Assembly (NCBI GenBank): GCA_963711065.1
Contig: CAVQCO010000008.1
Coordinates: 100,544-164,543, forward strand
DNA: 64,000 bases
Reading direction: 5' to 3'
DNA from: Bog-473 sp963711065
GTDB taxonomy: Bacteria > Actinomycetota > Acidimicrobiia > Acidimicrobiales > RAAP-2
Shown: positions 9,967 to 18,199 of the stretch, in pieces
How the letters are laid out: each line of letters opens with the position of its first letter
Numbering within the stretch: the stretch's first letter is position 1
Notes under the pieces: generated by a model
What the model saw: the letters and a program-made list of their open reading frames with translations, nothing else
Told to the model about the DNA's origin: nothing
The model's database searches: none
Translations under genes and position numbers: made by a program

Positions 9967-11497
9967 CCCGCCCGACGCGGCGCGCCCCGGGGCGCCCCGC
10001 AAGCCGAAGATCGGTGACACCCGGCCCGCGCCGCACCCCGCGCCCCCGGCGCAGGCGGCGCCAGTCGTGCCGTTGGTGCGGCCGGGGTCCGGGAGCGCAC
10101 CGAAGGAGGCTCCGACCGGGGAAGTCGGGCCGGCAGGGCCCGGCGGCGACGATGCGGAGGCGGGGGCCACGCGGGCGCGGAGCCGCCGCCGCACGGGGCG
10201 GGACCGGGATCGCCGCAACAAGCAGGTGGGCCGCTACCTGGTCTGTGTCCACGTGCAGCCCCACATGACCCAGATCGCAATGCTGGAAGGGCGCTCCCTG
10301 GTCGAGCACTACGTGTCCCGGGCGGCCGACGACACCAGCCAGATCGACGGCAACGTGTACCGGGGGCGGGTCCAGAACGTGCTGCCCGGCATGGAGGCCG
10401 CCTTCGTCGACATCGGCATCCCCAAGAACGCCGTGCTCTACCGGGGCGACGTCCGCTACGACCGGGACGACATCGAGGGCGGGTCGGCGCAACAGCCGCG
10501 GATCGAGGACGTGCTCAAGGCCGGCCAGACCATCTTGTGCCAGGTCACCAAGAATCCCATCGGGGCCAAGGGCGCCCGCCTGACCCAGGAGGTCTCGCTG
10601 CCCGGGCGCTTCGCCGTCCTGGTGCCCAACTCGAGCGCGTTCGGGATCTCCAAGCGGCTGGGGGACACCGAGCGCCGGCGGCTGCGCCGGATCATCGACG
10701 AGGTGAAGCCGGCCGGTCACGGCATGATCGTGCGCACGGCCGCCGAGGGCGTCTCGGCAGACGAGCTGCGCCGCGACGTGACGACGCTGCTCGAGCAGTG
10801 GAACGCCATCGAGTCCGAGGCCAAGCGGTCGGACGCCCCGGGCCTCCTGTACCGGGAACCCGAGCTGTCGGTGCGGATCCTGCGCGAGGAGCTCAACGCC
10901 GAGTACCGCGGAGTCGTGATCGACGATCTGGCGCTCTTCGAGCAGGTTCGCGACTACGTGCGGGCCGTCAGCCCCGAGCTCTCGGACCGGGTGGAGTACT
11001 ACGACCCCGAGGAAGAGGGCCTGCCGATCTTCGAGCGCTACCACGTGCACGAGCAGTTGCACAAGGCGTTGGACCGCAAGGTCTGGCTCCCCTCGGGGGG
11101 GTCGCTCATCATCGAGCGCACCGAGGCCCTCACGGTGATCGACGTCAACACGGGGAAGAACGTCGGCAAGACGAACCTGGAGGAGACCGTCTTCCGCAAC
11201 AACCTCGAGGCGGCCGAGGAGGTGGCGCGCCAGCTGCGGTTGCGCGACATCGGCGGCATCATCGTCATCGACTTCATCGACATGGAGGTCCGGGAGAACC
11301 GGGAGAAGGTGGCGGCCGCGCTGCGCAACGCCCTAGCCCGGGACAAGACGCGGACGCAGGTCTTCGACATCTCCGAGCTGGGGCTGGTCGAGATGACCCG
11401 CAAGCGCGTGTCGGAGGGCCTGCTCGAGACGCTCTCGACCGAGTGCGCCGTCTGCGGGGGCCGGGGCGTGACCCTCGACGACTCCGTCCTGCGCTAG
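9902..11497 (+). CDS. rng: Ribonuclease E/G family protein
   Basis: This endoribonuclease processes rRNA and mRNA. The 531 residues begin with about 100 residues of disordered Pro/Ala/Arg-rich sequence. The S1-like domain follows (about 110-200, IDGNVYRGRVQNVLPGMEAAFVDIG), then the catalytic core with LTVIDVNTG and DFIDM, whose aspartates bind Mg2+, and the zinc-link CAVCGG near the C-terminus. It is short compared with actinobacterial RNase E but carries all catalytic landmarks. ATG 9902 follows GAGGAG. It sits directly before rplU-rpmA, as is common in actinobacteria, although rplU has its own -10 box over the rng stop. Confidence 0.93.
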   Translation: MSETEISQTPEGPPREAAGGASPPDAARPGAPRKPKIGDTRPAPHPAPPAQAAPVVPLVRPGSGSAPKEAPTGEVGPAGPGGDDAEAGATRARSRRRTGRDRDRRNKQVGRYLVCVHVQPHMTQIAMLEGRSLVEHYVSRAADDTSQIDGNVYRGRVQNVLPGMEAAFVDIGIPKNAVLYRGDVRYDRDDIEGGSAQQPRIEDVLKAGQTILCQVTKNPIGAKGARLTQEVSLPGRFAVLVPNSSAFGISKRLGDTERRRLRRIIDEVKPAGHGMIVRTAAEGVSADELRRDVTTLLEQWNAIESEAKRSDAPGLLYREPELSVRILREELNAEYRGVVIDDLALFEQVRDYVRAVSPELSDRVEYYDPEEEGLPIFERYHVHEQLHKALDRKVWLPSGGSLIIERTEALTVIDVNTGKNVGKTNLEETVFRNNLEAAEEVARQLRLRDIGGIIVIDFIDMEVRENREKVAAALRNALARDKTRTQVFDISELGLVEMTRKRVSEGLLETLSTECAVCGGRGVTLDDSVLR

Positions 11498-11500
11498 GCT
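11495..11500 (+). promoter_or_regulatory. -10 box TAGGCT of a leaderless rplU promoter
   Basis: TAGGCT begins with the TAG stop of rng and lies nine bases before the rplU ATG, with no Shine-Dalgarno sequence in between. Confidence 0.5.
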
Positions 11501-11509
11501 CTCGCCCTT

Positions 11510-11824
11510 ATGTATGCCGTCATCAGGTCCGGAGGAAAGCAGGAGCGCGTCGCCGAGGGCCAGCGCGTCCGGGTCGAGCTGCTGGGCGAGCCGGTCGGGG
11601 CCGAGGTGTCCCTGGAGCCCGTCCTGGTGGTCGACGGCGACACCGTGCTGGCCACGCCCGAGCAGCTGGCCGGCGCCACCGTGACGGCGAAGGTCGTGGG
11701 CTCGGAGCTGGGCCCCAAGATCAACGCCATGACCTACAAGTCCAAGTCGAACCAGCGCCGCCGGTGGGGCCACCGCCAGCACTACGCCACGCTGGAGATC
11801 ACCGCCATCACGGCGGCCGGCTGA
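11510..11824 (+). CDS. rplU: 50S ribosomal protein L21
   Basis: L21 binds 23S rRNA in the large subunit. The 104-residue product starts MYAVIRSGGKQERV and ends with the conserved basic block YKSKSNQRRRWGHRQHY. The gene lies 12 bases after rng and 25 before rpmA. The start is unambiguous. It lacks a clear ribosome binding site but has a -10 box nine bases upstream, so it may be expressed both from rng read-through and as a leaderless message. Confidence 0.98.
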   Translation: MYAVIRSGGKQERVAEGQRVRVELLGEPVGAEVSLEPVLVVDGDTVLATPEQLAGATVTAKVVGSELGPKINAMTYKSKSNQRRRWGHRQHYATLEITAITAAG

Positions 11825-11849
11825 GGCCGGGGAGCCCGAGGAGTCCGAC

Positions 11850-12101
11850 ATGTCCAAGACCAAGGGTGGCGGGTCGACCCGCAACGGCCGTGACTCTGCT
11901 GCGCAGCGCCTCGGCGTCAAGGAATTCGACGGCACGACGGTGACCGCCGGCTCCATCCTGGTGCGCCAGCGCGGCACGAAGTTCTACCCGGGCGCCAACG
12001 TCGGCCGCGGGGGCGACGACACGCTCTTCGCCACGGCCGACGGCAGGGTGAAGTTCGGTGAGCGCCGGGGACGCAAGCACATCAGCGTCGTCACCGACTA
12101 G
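11850..12101 (+). CDS. rpmA: 50S ribosomal protein L27
   Basis: L27 reaches the peptidyl transferase centre with its N-terminal tail. The 83-residue protein begins MSKTKGGGSTRNGRDS, and contains RLGVKEFDG, GSILVRQRGTKFYPGANVG and the terminal RKHISVV, all typical. There is no cleavable N-terminal extension of the Firmicutes type. ATG 11850 follows GAGGAG at good spacing. In relatives obgE comes next; here it is displaced by about 7.4 kb of accessory genes. Confidence 0.98.
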   Translation: MSKTKGGGSTRNGRDSAAQRLGVKEFDGTTVTAGSILVRQRGTKFYPGANVGRGGDDTLFATADGRVKFGERRGRKHISVVTD

Positions 12102-12106
12102 CGCGG

Positions 12107-12128
12107 GCGCCGACCGCGACGGTGGCGC
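12107..12128 (+). terminator. Candidate hairpin after rpmA
   Basis: GCGCCGACCG and CGGTGGCGC pair into a nine-base-pair stem with one bulged G and a three-base loop, starting five bases after the rpmA stop. There is no T tract, so it may be an RNA 3' end or a rho-dependent/processing structure. The rest of the spacer up to 12296 shows nothing clear beyond a C-rich stretch. Confidence 0.35.
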
Positions 12129-12296
12129 GGTGCGTGAGGGAGGGGGACGTTTCCAAGCCCGAACCCCGACCCCCCTCGTGGGACCCCCTCGCCTCGCCAT
12201 TGCCGCGGATGCTTGACCTGACCTCGGCCCTGGGGTAGAGACGCAGCACGCGAGTACCGACGGGCACCGGGCTCGTCCTTGACTGGGAGGGCGCTG

Positions 12297-14248
12297 GTGA
12301 GAAGTCCGACGCGGCAAGCATCGAGGCGGCACGGTCCTTCGCAGTGGCTGACGCGGGTCGCGGTGGGACTGGCCTGTAGCGCTGCCGGCGTGCTGGCCCT
12401 CTCGGCCCCAACTGCCGCAGCAACCGTCTCCGCGTGGTCGATCGTGCCCAGCGCCAACACGTCGCCGGCTGACGCTCAGGCCCTGGCGGCGGTCTCGTGC
12501 ACCAGCCCGACGTTCTGCATGGCCGTCGGGTCTTCTCTCGACAGCACGCTGACCGAAGCCTGGAACGGCACTGCGTGGACGATCGTGCCGAGCCCGAACG
12601 GGTCAGCGGCATCCTTCAACGAGTTGACCGGGGTGGCATGCACCAGTGCGACCTCGTGCGTCGCGGTCGGCACCTACTCCAACGGCACCACGAACCTGAC
12701 CCTCGCCGAATCGTGGAACGGGAGCTCCTGGACCATGGACACGACGGCGAATCCCTCGACGGCAAGCGGCTTCCCGACCCAGGGCTTCGCCGGCGTGGCC
12801 TGCACGTCGTCGACCAGCTGTGTCGCCGTCGGCAACTACACGGTCGCCGTCAACACCTCCCAGACGCTCGTCGAGTCGTGGGACGGCACCACCTGGTCGG
12901 TCGTGCCCAGCGCAGACGCCTCGCCGGACGTGGACAACTACCTCTCCGGGGTGTCGTGCTCGGCTCCGACCAGCTGCGCCGGAGTGGGGAGCTTCACGGG
13001 CGCGACCACGACGCAGACCCTGGCGGAGTGGTGGAACGGGAGCACCTGGTCGGTTGTCCCCAGCCCGAACACCTCCTCGACCGTCTACAACACGCTGAAC
13101 AACGTGACCTGCACGAATCCGTCGTTCTGCATGGCGGTCGGTGAGGACGACACCGGCTCCAGCCCGCCCTCGCTCATCGAGATGTGGAACGGCACGGCGT
13201 GGTCGATCGTGTCCGGCCCGGCCACCAGCGTGCCCAACAGCGACGAGAATTTCCTCTACGGCGTCTCCTGCACCGATCCGTCGAATTGTGTCGCGGCTGG
13301 ACACTGGTCCAACACGGGCGACGTGAAGGACTCCACCCTGATTGAGACTTGGGACGGCACGACGTGGTCGGTCGTGCCCAGTCCCAACACGTCCCCGACG
13401 CTGCAGGACGACCTGAGCGGCGTGTCGTGTGGGGGAGCGGGCAGTGCATGGCGGTCGGGCAGACCCAGACCGCCGGCGCCAACCAGACGCTCGCCGAGCG
13501 GGCTCCCGTGGTGGCGTCGGGCTACTACGAGGTGGCCTCCGACGGCGGCCTCTTCGCCTACCACGCTCCCTTCTACGGCTCGATGGGCGGCAAGCCGCTG
13601 AACACGCCCATCGTGGGGATGGCCTACGACCCGGACACCGGTGGCTACTGGGAGGTCGCCTCCGACGGCGGCCTGTTCGCCTTCAATGCGCCCTTCTACG
13701 GTTCCATGGGCGGCAAGCACCTGAACGCGCCCATCGTGGGGATGGCCTACGACCCGGGCACCGGTGGCTACTTCGAGGTGGCCTCCGACGGCGGACTCTT
13801 CGCCTTCAACGCCGTGTTCCACGGCTCCATGGGCGGCAAGCCCCTCAACAAGCCGATCGTGGGCATCGCCACCGTCCCCGACGGCTCGGGCTACTACGAG
13901 GTCGCGTCCGACGGCGGCCTGTTCGCCTTCAACGCGCCGTTCTCCGGCTCCATGGGCGGCAAGCCTCTCAACAAGCCGATCGTGGGCATGGCGATCGACC
14001 CGGCCACCGACGGCTACTACGAGGTCGCGTCCGACGGCGGCCTCTTCGCCTTCAACGCGCCGTTCTCCGGCTCCATGGGTGGCAAGCCGCTGAACAAGCC
14101 GGTGGTGGGCATGGCGGCCCAGCCGGACGGCTCGGGCTACTGGGAGGTGGCCTCCGACGGCGGCCTGTTCGCCTTCAACGCGCCGTTCCTGGGGTCGACC
14201 GGGGGAACGGCGATCAACCAGCCGGTGGTCGGCATGGCCACCAGCTGA
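12297..14248 (+). CDS. Secreted two-repeat protein (seven CX5C propeller-like repeats plus six VASDGG repeats), frame broken at 13431-13435
   Basis: The N-terminus has a basic stretch and a hydrophobic signal segment (about residues 20-40, VAVGLACSAAGVLALSA, cleavage after an Ala-x-Ala). Seven 47-55-residue units follow, each reading W(S/T)xVPSPN, then GVSCTSPTxCxAVG and LxExWNGT; seven blades each with a CX5C pair suggest a beta-propeller. Then six 41-residue YxEVASDGGLFAFNAPF units run to the stop. The seventh CX5C unit breaks frame: with six rather than five Gs at 13431-13435 it reads VSCGGSGQCMAVG with the right spacing. The corrected length is about 650 residues. GTG 12297 follows GGGAGGG; TTG 12279 is an alternative. 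Function is unknown; an extracellular binding or surface role is likely. Confidence 0.78.
12435..13500 (+). repeat. Seven tandem ~150-base repeats encoding CX5C blades
   Basis: Each unit starts with Trp (first at 12435) and carries two cysteines five residues apart inside GV(S/A)CTSxTxC. The units differ enough at the DNA level to be old, and none is an exact copy. Seven units is the commonest blade number of a closed beta-propeller. The unit containing 13431-13435 is the one with the missing G. Confidence 0.8.
13523..14245 (+). repeat. Six tandem 123-base repeats encoding YxEVASDGGLFAFNAPF units
   Basis: Each unit is 41 residues with invariant EVASDGGLF, a GSMGG or GSTGG turn and a (K/Q)P(I/V)VG(M/I)A end. 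DNA identity between neighbouring units is high (for example the copies at about 13900 and 14020), which points to recent duplication or gene conversion. The same motif recurs in the secreted protein on the minus strand at 33123-33872. Confidence 0.85.
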
Positions 14249-14317
14249 TCGGGAGGGCGAGCAGCGCAGGGCCACCCGGTCCTCCATCCCATCGATCGGA
14301 GCTGACGGGGCCGCTCC

Positions 14318-14692
14318 TCAGCCGGGGCGCTCGTGCAGCTCGATCCCGTTGCCCCACGGGTCCGTCGTGAACGCCTGGTGGCGCCCGGTCGTGCCGACCG
14401 GGATGGCGTCGGAGACCTCGAGCCCACGGGCCCGCAGCTCGGCCACCACCGCGTCGAGGTCGTCGTAGACCAGCGCGAAGTGCTGGCCCACGTTCGGTGG
14501 CGCCGGCAGCTCAATCAGGTGCACCTGCTGGCCGTTGGCGGTGTCGAGCCAGGCGCCGACGAACCCGAAGTCGGGCCGGGTGAAGTTCTGGGTGAGCCCG
14601 AGCTTCTCGGTGTAGAACGCGATGGCGCCCTCAACGTCGGGCACGTTGATGGCGACGTGGTCCACGCCGGCCGGGGTCACCAGATCGGTCAC
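14318..14692 (-). CDS. VOC (glyoxalase/bleomycin resistance) family protein
   Basis: This 124-residue protein has one betaalphabetabetabeta pair of modules: VDHVAINVPDVEGAIAFYTE at the N-terminus with the first metal-ligand His, and QVHLIELP, HFALVYDDLDAVV and DPWGNGIELHE further on, where the last Glu is the usual second-module ligand. The closest general match is methylmalonyl-CoA epimerase-like or dioxygenase-like VOC proteins; the substrate cannot be told. GTG 14692 overlaps the stop of the upstream purine nucleoside phosphorylase gene (GTGA), so the two are co-translated. The frame stays open upstream through most of that gene only because of the shift described there. Confidence 0.85.
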   Translation of the reverse strand: MTDLVTPAGVDHVAINVPDVEGAIAFYTEKLGLTQNFTRPDFGFVGAWLDTANGQQVHLIELPAPPNVGQHFALVYDDLDAVVAELRARGLEVSDAIPVGTTGRHQAFTTDPWGNGIELHERPG

Positions 14693-15511
14693 GCGAGGGA
14701 GCCTACGACGTGGCGGACGACCTCGGCCACGGCGGGCGCGGCGGCAGTCCCGACCGCCGCGATGGCGGCCAGGTCGCCGGTCGAGCCGGCCGGCGCGGTG
14801 CCCGCGGCCGGGTTGGTGACCAGGGCGAGGCCGAGCACCTCTGCGCCGGCGTGGCGGGCCGTGATTGTCTCGAGCGCCATGGACATCCCGACCACGTCCG
14901 CCCCGACCGTGCGCAGAAGGCGGATCTCCGCGGGGGTCTCGAACTGGGGTCCGCGCATCTGCGCGTAGACACCCGGCCGGGGTGCCACGATCGCGCCCGC
15001 GGCACCGGGACTCGACAGGGCCAGCGCGCGCGAGCTGCGGCGCGTAGGCGTCCGTCATGTCGACGAACTCGGGGCCGTGCAGCGGACTGGCCCCGGTGAG
15101 GTTGAGGTGGTCTTCGACCACCATCAGCGAACCCGTCTGCAGGTCCTCGCGGATGCCGCCGACGGCGGTGGTCAGGATGACCGTGGTGCAGCCCGCGGCC
15201 ACTCCGGTACGGAGCGGGTGCACCGCCTCGACCGCGCCGATGCCCTCGTAGAGGTGACAGCGCCCGCCGAGGATCAGGACCCGGAGGCCCCCGATCGGGA
15301 CCGACCAGCCGTGCGCCCGGTGCCCCGCGGCCGTGTAGGCGGGGAAGAAGGGGAGGGTGTCGAGCGGGAGCGAGTCGGCGCCCGCTCCGAGGAGCTCGGC
15401 CGCGCCGGTGAGCCCGCTGCCGAGCACGAGCAGGACGTCGTGCCGATCGGTGCCCGTGCGGCGGGCCAGCTCACGGGCGCTGCGGGCCGCCCGTTCGGCC
15501 GCATCGTCCAT
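14689..15511 (-). CDS. Purine nucleoside phosphorylase (class II trimeric type), frame broken at 15031
   Basis: The enzyme cleaves purine nucleosides with phosphate. The N-terminal half has VLLVLGSGLTGAAELLG, GHRAHGWSVPIGG and ILGGRCHLYEG, the phosphate-binding loops, then LTTAVGGI. After DAYAPQL the frame moves to +1; without the extra G (C on the plus strand at 15031) it continues RALALSSPGAAGAIVA and then GVYAQMRGPQFETPAEIR, with the purine-site VGADVVGMSM, and ends at 14689. The corrected length is about 273 residues, normal for PunA. I choose ATG 15511 because a TACGAT -10 box lies seven bases upstream; ATG 15520 lies inside that box. Confidence 0.87.
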
Positions 15512-15518
15512 GAGCGGC

Positions 15519-15524
15519 ATCGTA
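15519..15524 (-). promoter_or_regulatory. -10 box TACGAT of a leaderless promoter for the nucleoside phosphorylase gene
   Basis: On the minus strand TACGAT is followed by seven bases and then ATG 15511. It diverges from the TACCAT box of the amine oxidase gene, 24 bases away. Confidence 0.4.
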
Positions 15525-15548
15525 GGCGGCCCGTGGCCGCCCGCCACG

Positions 15549-15554
15549 TACCAT
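15549..15554 (+). promoter_or_regulatory. -10 box TACCAT of a leaderless amine oxidase promoter
   Basis: TACCAT is followed by seven bases and ATG 15562. It covers the in-frame ATG 15553, which argues for the downstream start. Confidence 0.45.
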
Positions 15555-15561
15555 GGCCCCA

Positions 15562-17508
15562 ATGTCGACCACTGCCGTCCCCGCCCCCGTGTCCCTGCAC
15601 CCGTTGTCGCCGCTCACCGGCGAGGAGATGAAGTCGGCACGCCGGATCGTCTTCGAGAGCGGGCGGGCCGAGGTCGCGAGCGAGGCCTTGCGCTTCGCCT
15701 TCGTGACCTTGTGCGACCCCCCCAAGGAGGTCGTGCGGGCCGTCGACGCCGGTGTCGCCGGCGCCGCCGCGCTCGTCGACCGCCAGGTGCGCATGGTGTT
15801 GCTGCAGAGCCCCGAGGCCGACGTGGTCGAGGCGGTCGTCTCGGTCACCCGGGGCCAGGTGCTGCGCTGGGAGGTCGTCGAGGACGTCCGCCCACCCTTG
15901 CAGATGGAGGAGGCGTACGCGGCCCAGCTCGCCCTGGCGGAGTGCGCGGAGTGGAAGGCGGCACTCGAGCGGCGCGGCATCGTCGACTACTCGGCCGTCC
16001 AGGTCGACCCGTGGCCGGCGGGGACGTTCGGGCTCGAGCACGAGAAGGGGCGCCGGATCACGAAGTGCCTGGCCTATGTGCGCGAGTCGCCCGACGACAA
16101 CGGCTACGCGCGCCCGGTGGAGGGCCTGCTGGCCATCGTCGACATGGCCCGCGGCGAGGTCCTCGAGGTCCTCGACTACGGCGTCGTCCCCCTCCCGCCC
16201 ACGTCGGGGAGCTACTACCCCGAGCACAACGGGCCTCTGCGCACGGACCTCAAGCCCCTGTCCATCACCCAGCCCGAGGGCCCGAGCTTCGTGGTGGAGG
16301 GCAACCTCGTGAAGTGGCAGAAGTGGACGCTCCGGGTGGGCATGGACCCGCTGGAGGGACTCGTGCTCTGGACCGTCGGCTACGAGGACGGCGGCCGGGT
16401 GCGCCCCATCGTCTACCGCGCCTCGGTCAGCGAGATGGTGGTGCCCTACGGGCACCCGAGCCCCATGCACGCGTGGAAGAGCGCGTTCGACGCCGGGGAG
16501 TGGGGACTCGGGCGCATGTCCAACTCGCTGACGCTCGGGTGCGACTGCCTGGGAGAGATCCACTACTTCGACTACGTCTTCGCGGACGAGCGCGGCAAGC
16601 CCCACACGAGGGCGAACGCAATCTGCATGCACGAGGAGGACTACTCCATCCTCTGGAAGCACGTCGACATGGTCTCCGGCCGCACCGAGGTCCGCCGGTC
16701 GCGCCGGCTCGTCGTCAGCTCCATCGCCACTGTCGGCAATTACGAGTACGGGTTCTACTGGTACTTCTACCTCGACGGGACCATGCAGCTCGAAGTGAAG
16801 CTGACCGGGATCATGTCCACCATGGCGGTGGCAGGCGACGACGCGGGCGAACACGCGCGCATGGTGGCACCCGGCCTGGCCGCCCCGCTCCATCAGCACC
16901 TCTTCAACGTCCGTCTCGACGTCGAGATCGACGGGCCGGACAACGCGGTGTTCGAGGTGGACGCCGCGCCCGCGCCGCCGGGGACGGGCAATCCGGTCGG
17001 GAGTGCCTTCACCGCCACGGCCACGCTGCTCGAGACCGAGCTGGCGGCGCGACGCAACGTCGACCCGTCGCGCTCGCGCACGTGGCGCATCGCCAACCGC
17101 AGCCGGCGCAACGCGCTGGGCCAGCCGACCGCCTACAAGCTGCTGCCGGGCGCCACGCCGACGCTGCTGGCCGGGCCCGAGTCGAGCATCGGCCGGCGCG
17201 CCGCGTTCGCCGCGCACAACCTGTGGGTGACGCCGTTCTCGCCCGAGGAGCGGCGCGCCGCCGGCGACTACCCGAACCAGCACAGCGGCGAGGCCGGCCT
17301 CGCGGCGTGGACGGCCCAGGACCGCCCCGTGGTCGACACGGACATCGTGCTGTGGCACTCCTTCGGCGTCACCCACGTCCCGCGCCCCGAGGACTGGCCG
17401 GTCATGCCCGTCGAGTCCGCCGGCTTCTCCCTCGTCCCCTTCGGCTTCTTCGACCGCAATCCCGCCCTCGACGTGCCCCCGTCCTCGGACGGCCATTGCC
17501 ATGCCTGA
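15562..17508 (+). CDS. Copper-containing primary amine oxidase
   Basis: The enzyme oxidises primary amines (such as tyramine or phenethylamine) to aldehydes with release of ammonia and H2O2, using copper and topaquinone. The 648-residue length fits. The topaquinone precursor is Tyr394 in TVGNYEYGF, the catalytic base is Asp310 in AFDAGEWGLG, and copper ligands are His444 and His446 (LHQHLFN) and His605 (THVPRPEDW). There is no signal peptide, so it is cytoplasmic like the Arthrobacter enzymes. The leaderless -10 box supports ATG 15562 over 15553. It overlaps dtxR by eight bases, giving an oxidase-regulator-amidohydrolase operon that suggests amine or nitrogen-compound use under metal control. 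Confidence 0.95.
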   Translation: MSTTAVPAPVSLHPLSPLTGEEMKSARRIVFESGRAEVASEALRFAFVTLCDPPKEVVRAVDAGVAGAAALVDRQVRMVLLQSPEADVVEAVVSVTRGQVLRWEVVEDVRPPLQMEEAYAAQLALAECAEWKAALERRGIVDYSAVQVDPWPAGTFGLEHEKGRRITKCLAYVRESPDDNGYARPVEGLLAIVDMARGEVLEVLDYGVVPLPPTSGSYYPEHNGPLRTDLKPLSITQPEGPSFVVEGNLVKWQKWTLRVGMDPLEGLVLWTVGYEDGGRVRPIVYRASVSEMVVPYGHPSPMHAWKSAFDAGEWGLGRMSNSLTLGCDCLGEIHYFDYVFADERGKPHTRANAICMHEEDYSILWKHVDMVSGRTEVRRSRRLVVSSIATVGNYEYGFYWYFYLDGTMQLEVKLTGIMSTMAVAGDDAGEHARMVAPGLAAPLHQHLFNVRLDVEIDGPDNAVFEVDAAPAPPGTGNPVGSAFTATATLLETELAARRNVDPSRSRTWRIANRSRRNALGQPTAYKLLPGATPTLLAGPESSIGRRAAFAAHNLWVTPFSPEERRAAGDYPNQHSGEAGLAAWTAQDRPVVDTDIVLWHSFGVTHVPRPEDWPVMPVESAGFSLVPFGFFDRNPALDVPPSSDGHCHA

Positions 17509-18199
17509 GCGCGCCGCGCGTACCCACACGCCCCAGGAGTACCACCCGCCCGTCGAGGAGTACCTCGAGACCATCCTGGCGCTGGGCGAGGAGGGCGTCC
17601 CGGTGATCCAGGCGCGCATCGCCGAGCGTCTGGGCCGCTCCGCCCCCTCGGTCTCGGAGATGCTCGACCGCCTGATCGAGGACGGCTACGTGACCCGCGA
17701 CGGGAGGCGGCTATCGCTCACGGCCAGCGGCCGGTCCCTGGCCGAGAAGGTCGTGCGCAAACACCGGCTGGCCGAGCGGCTCCTCGTCGACATCATCGGG
17801 CTGGAGTGGCACAAGGTGCACCGCGAGGCCGGCCGCTGGGAGCACGTGATCTCCGACGACGTCGAGGCCCGGCTGGTGGAGCTGCTGGGCGACCCGGCCA
17901 CCTGCCCGCACGGCAACCCGATCCCGGGGTCCGCGACGCCCGTGCCGGGGGGACCGACGCGGGCGCTCGCCGAGGTGGGCGAGGGCGAGAGGGTGCGCCT
18001 CCGCCGCATCAGTGAAGAGGTCGAGCTGAACCTGGGCTCGCTGACGCTGCTGGGCGAGGGGGGCTTCATCCCCGGCGCCGTGGCCAGGGTCGGCGTCCGG
18101 GAGCCCGACGGCACCGTGGAGGTGACCGTGGAGGGCGCGAACGACCCGATCCGGGTGTCGCGCGACCTCTCGGGGCGGCTGTTCGTCGGCGCGCCGTGA
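17501..18199 (+). CDS. DtxR/IdeR-family metal-dependent transcriptional repressor
   Basis: This 232-residue protein has the three domains of IdeR: a winged helix (about 15-70, IAERLGRSAPSVSEMLDRL), a dimerisation and metal-binding domain with HKVHREAGRWEHVIS (His and Glu ligands) and DPATCPHGNPIPG (Cys ligand), and a C-terminal SH3/FeoA-like domain ending in SRDLSGRLF. All three kinds of primary-site ligand are present, so it should respond to Fe2+ or Mn2+. It overlaps the amine oxidase by eight bases and the next gene by four (GTGA). That location in a catabolic operon is unusual for the main iron regulator; it could be a dedicated paralogue. No IdeR box was identified by eye. Confidence 0.92.
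   Translation: MPERAARTHTPQEYHPPVEEYLETILALGEEGVPVIQARIAERLGRSAPSVSEMLDRLIEDGYVTRDGRRLSLTASGRSLAEKVVRKHRLAERLLVDIIGLEWHKVHREAGRWEHVISDDVEARLVELLGDPATCPHGNPIPGSATPVPGGPTRALAEVGEGERVRLRRISEEVELNLGSLTLLGEGGFIPGAVARVGVREPDGTVEVTVEGANDPIRVSRDLSGRLFVGAP

Noticed and set aside
12102..12296. Small gene or RNA in the gap after rpmA
   Set aside because: Apart from one hairpin the stretch is C-rich with no start/ribosome-site pair or conserved structure that I can support.
14249..14317. Bidirectional terminator between the convergent repeat-protein and VOC genes
   Set aside because: No stem of more than four base pairs with a T run was found in these 69 bases.
14318..15562. Apparent fusion of purine nucleoside phosphorylase with a VOC domain
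   Set aside because: The joining segment is non-coding noise; correcting the extra base at 15031 gives a full phosphorylase ending at 14689 that merely overlaps the VOC start.
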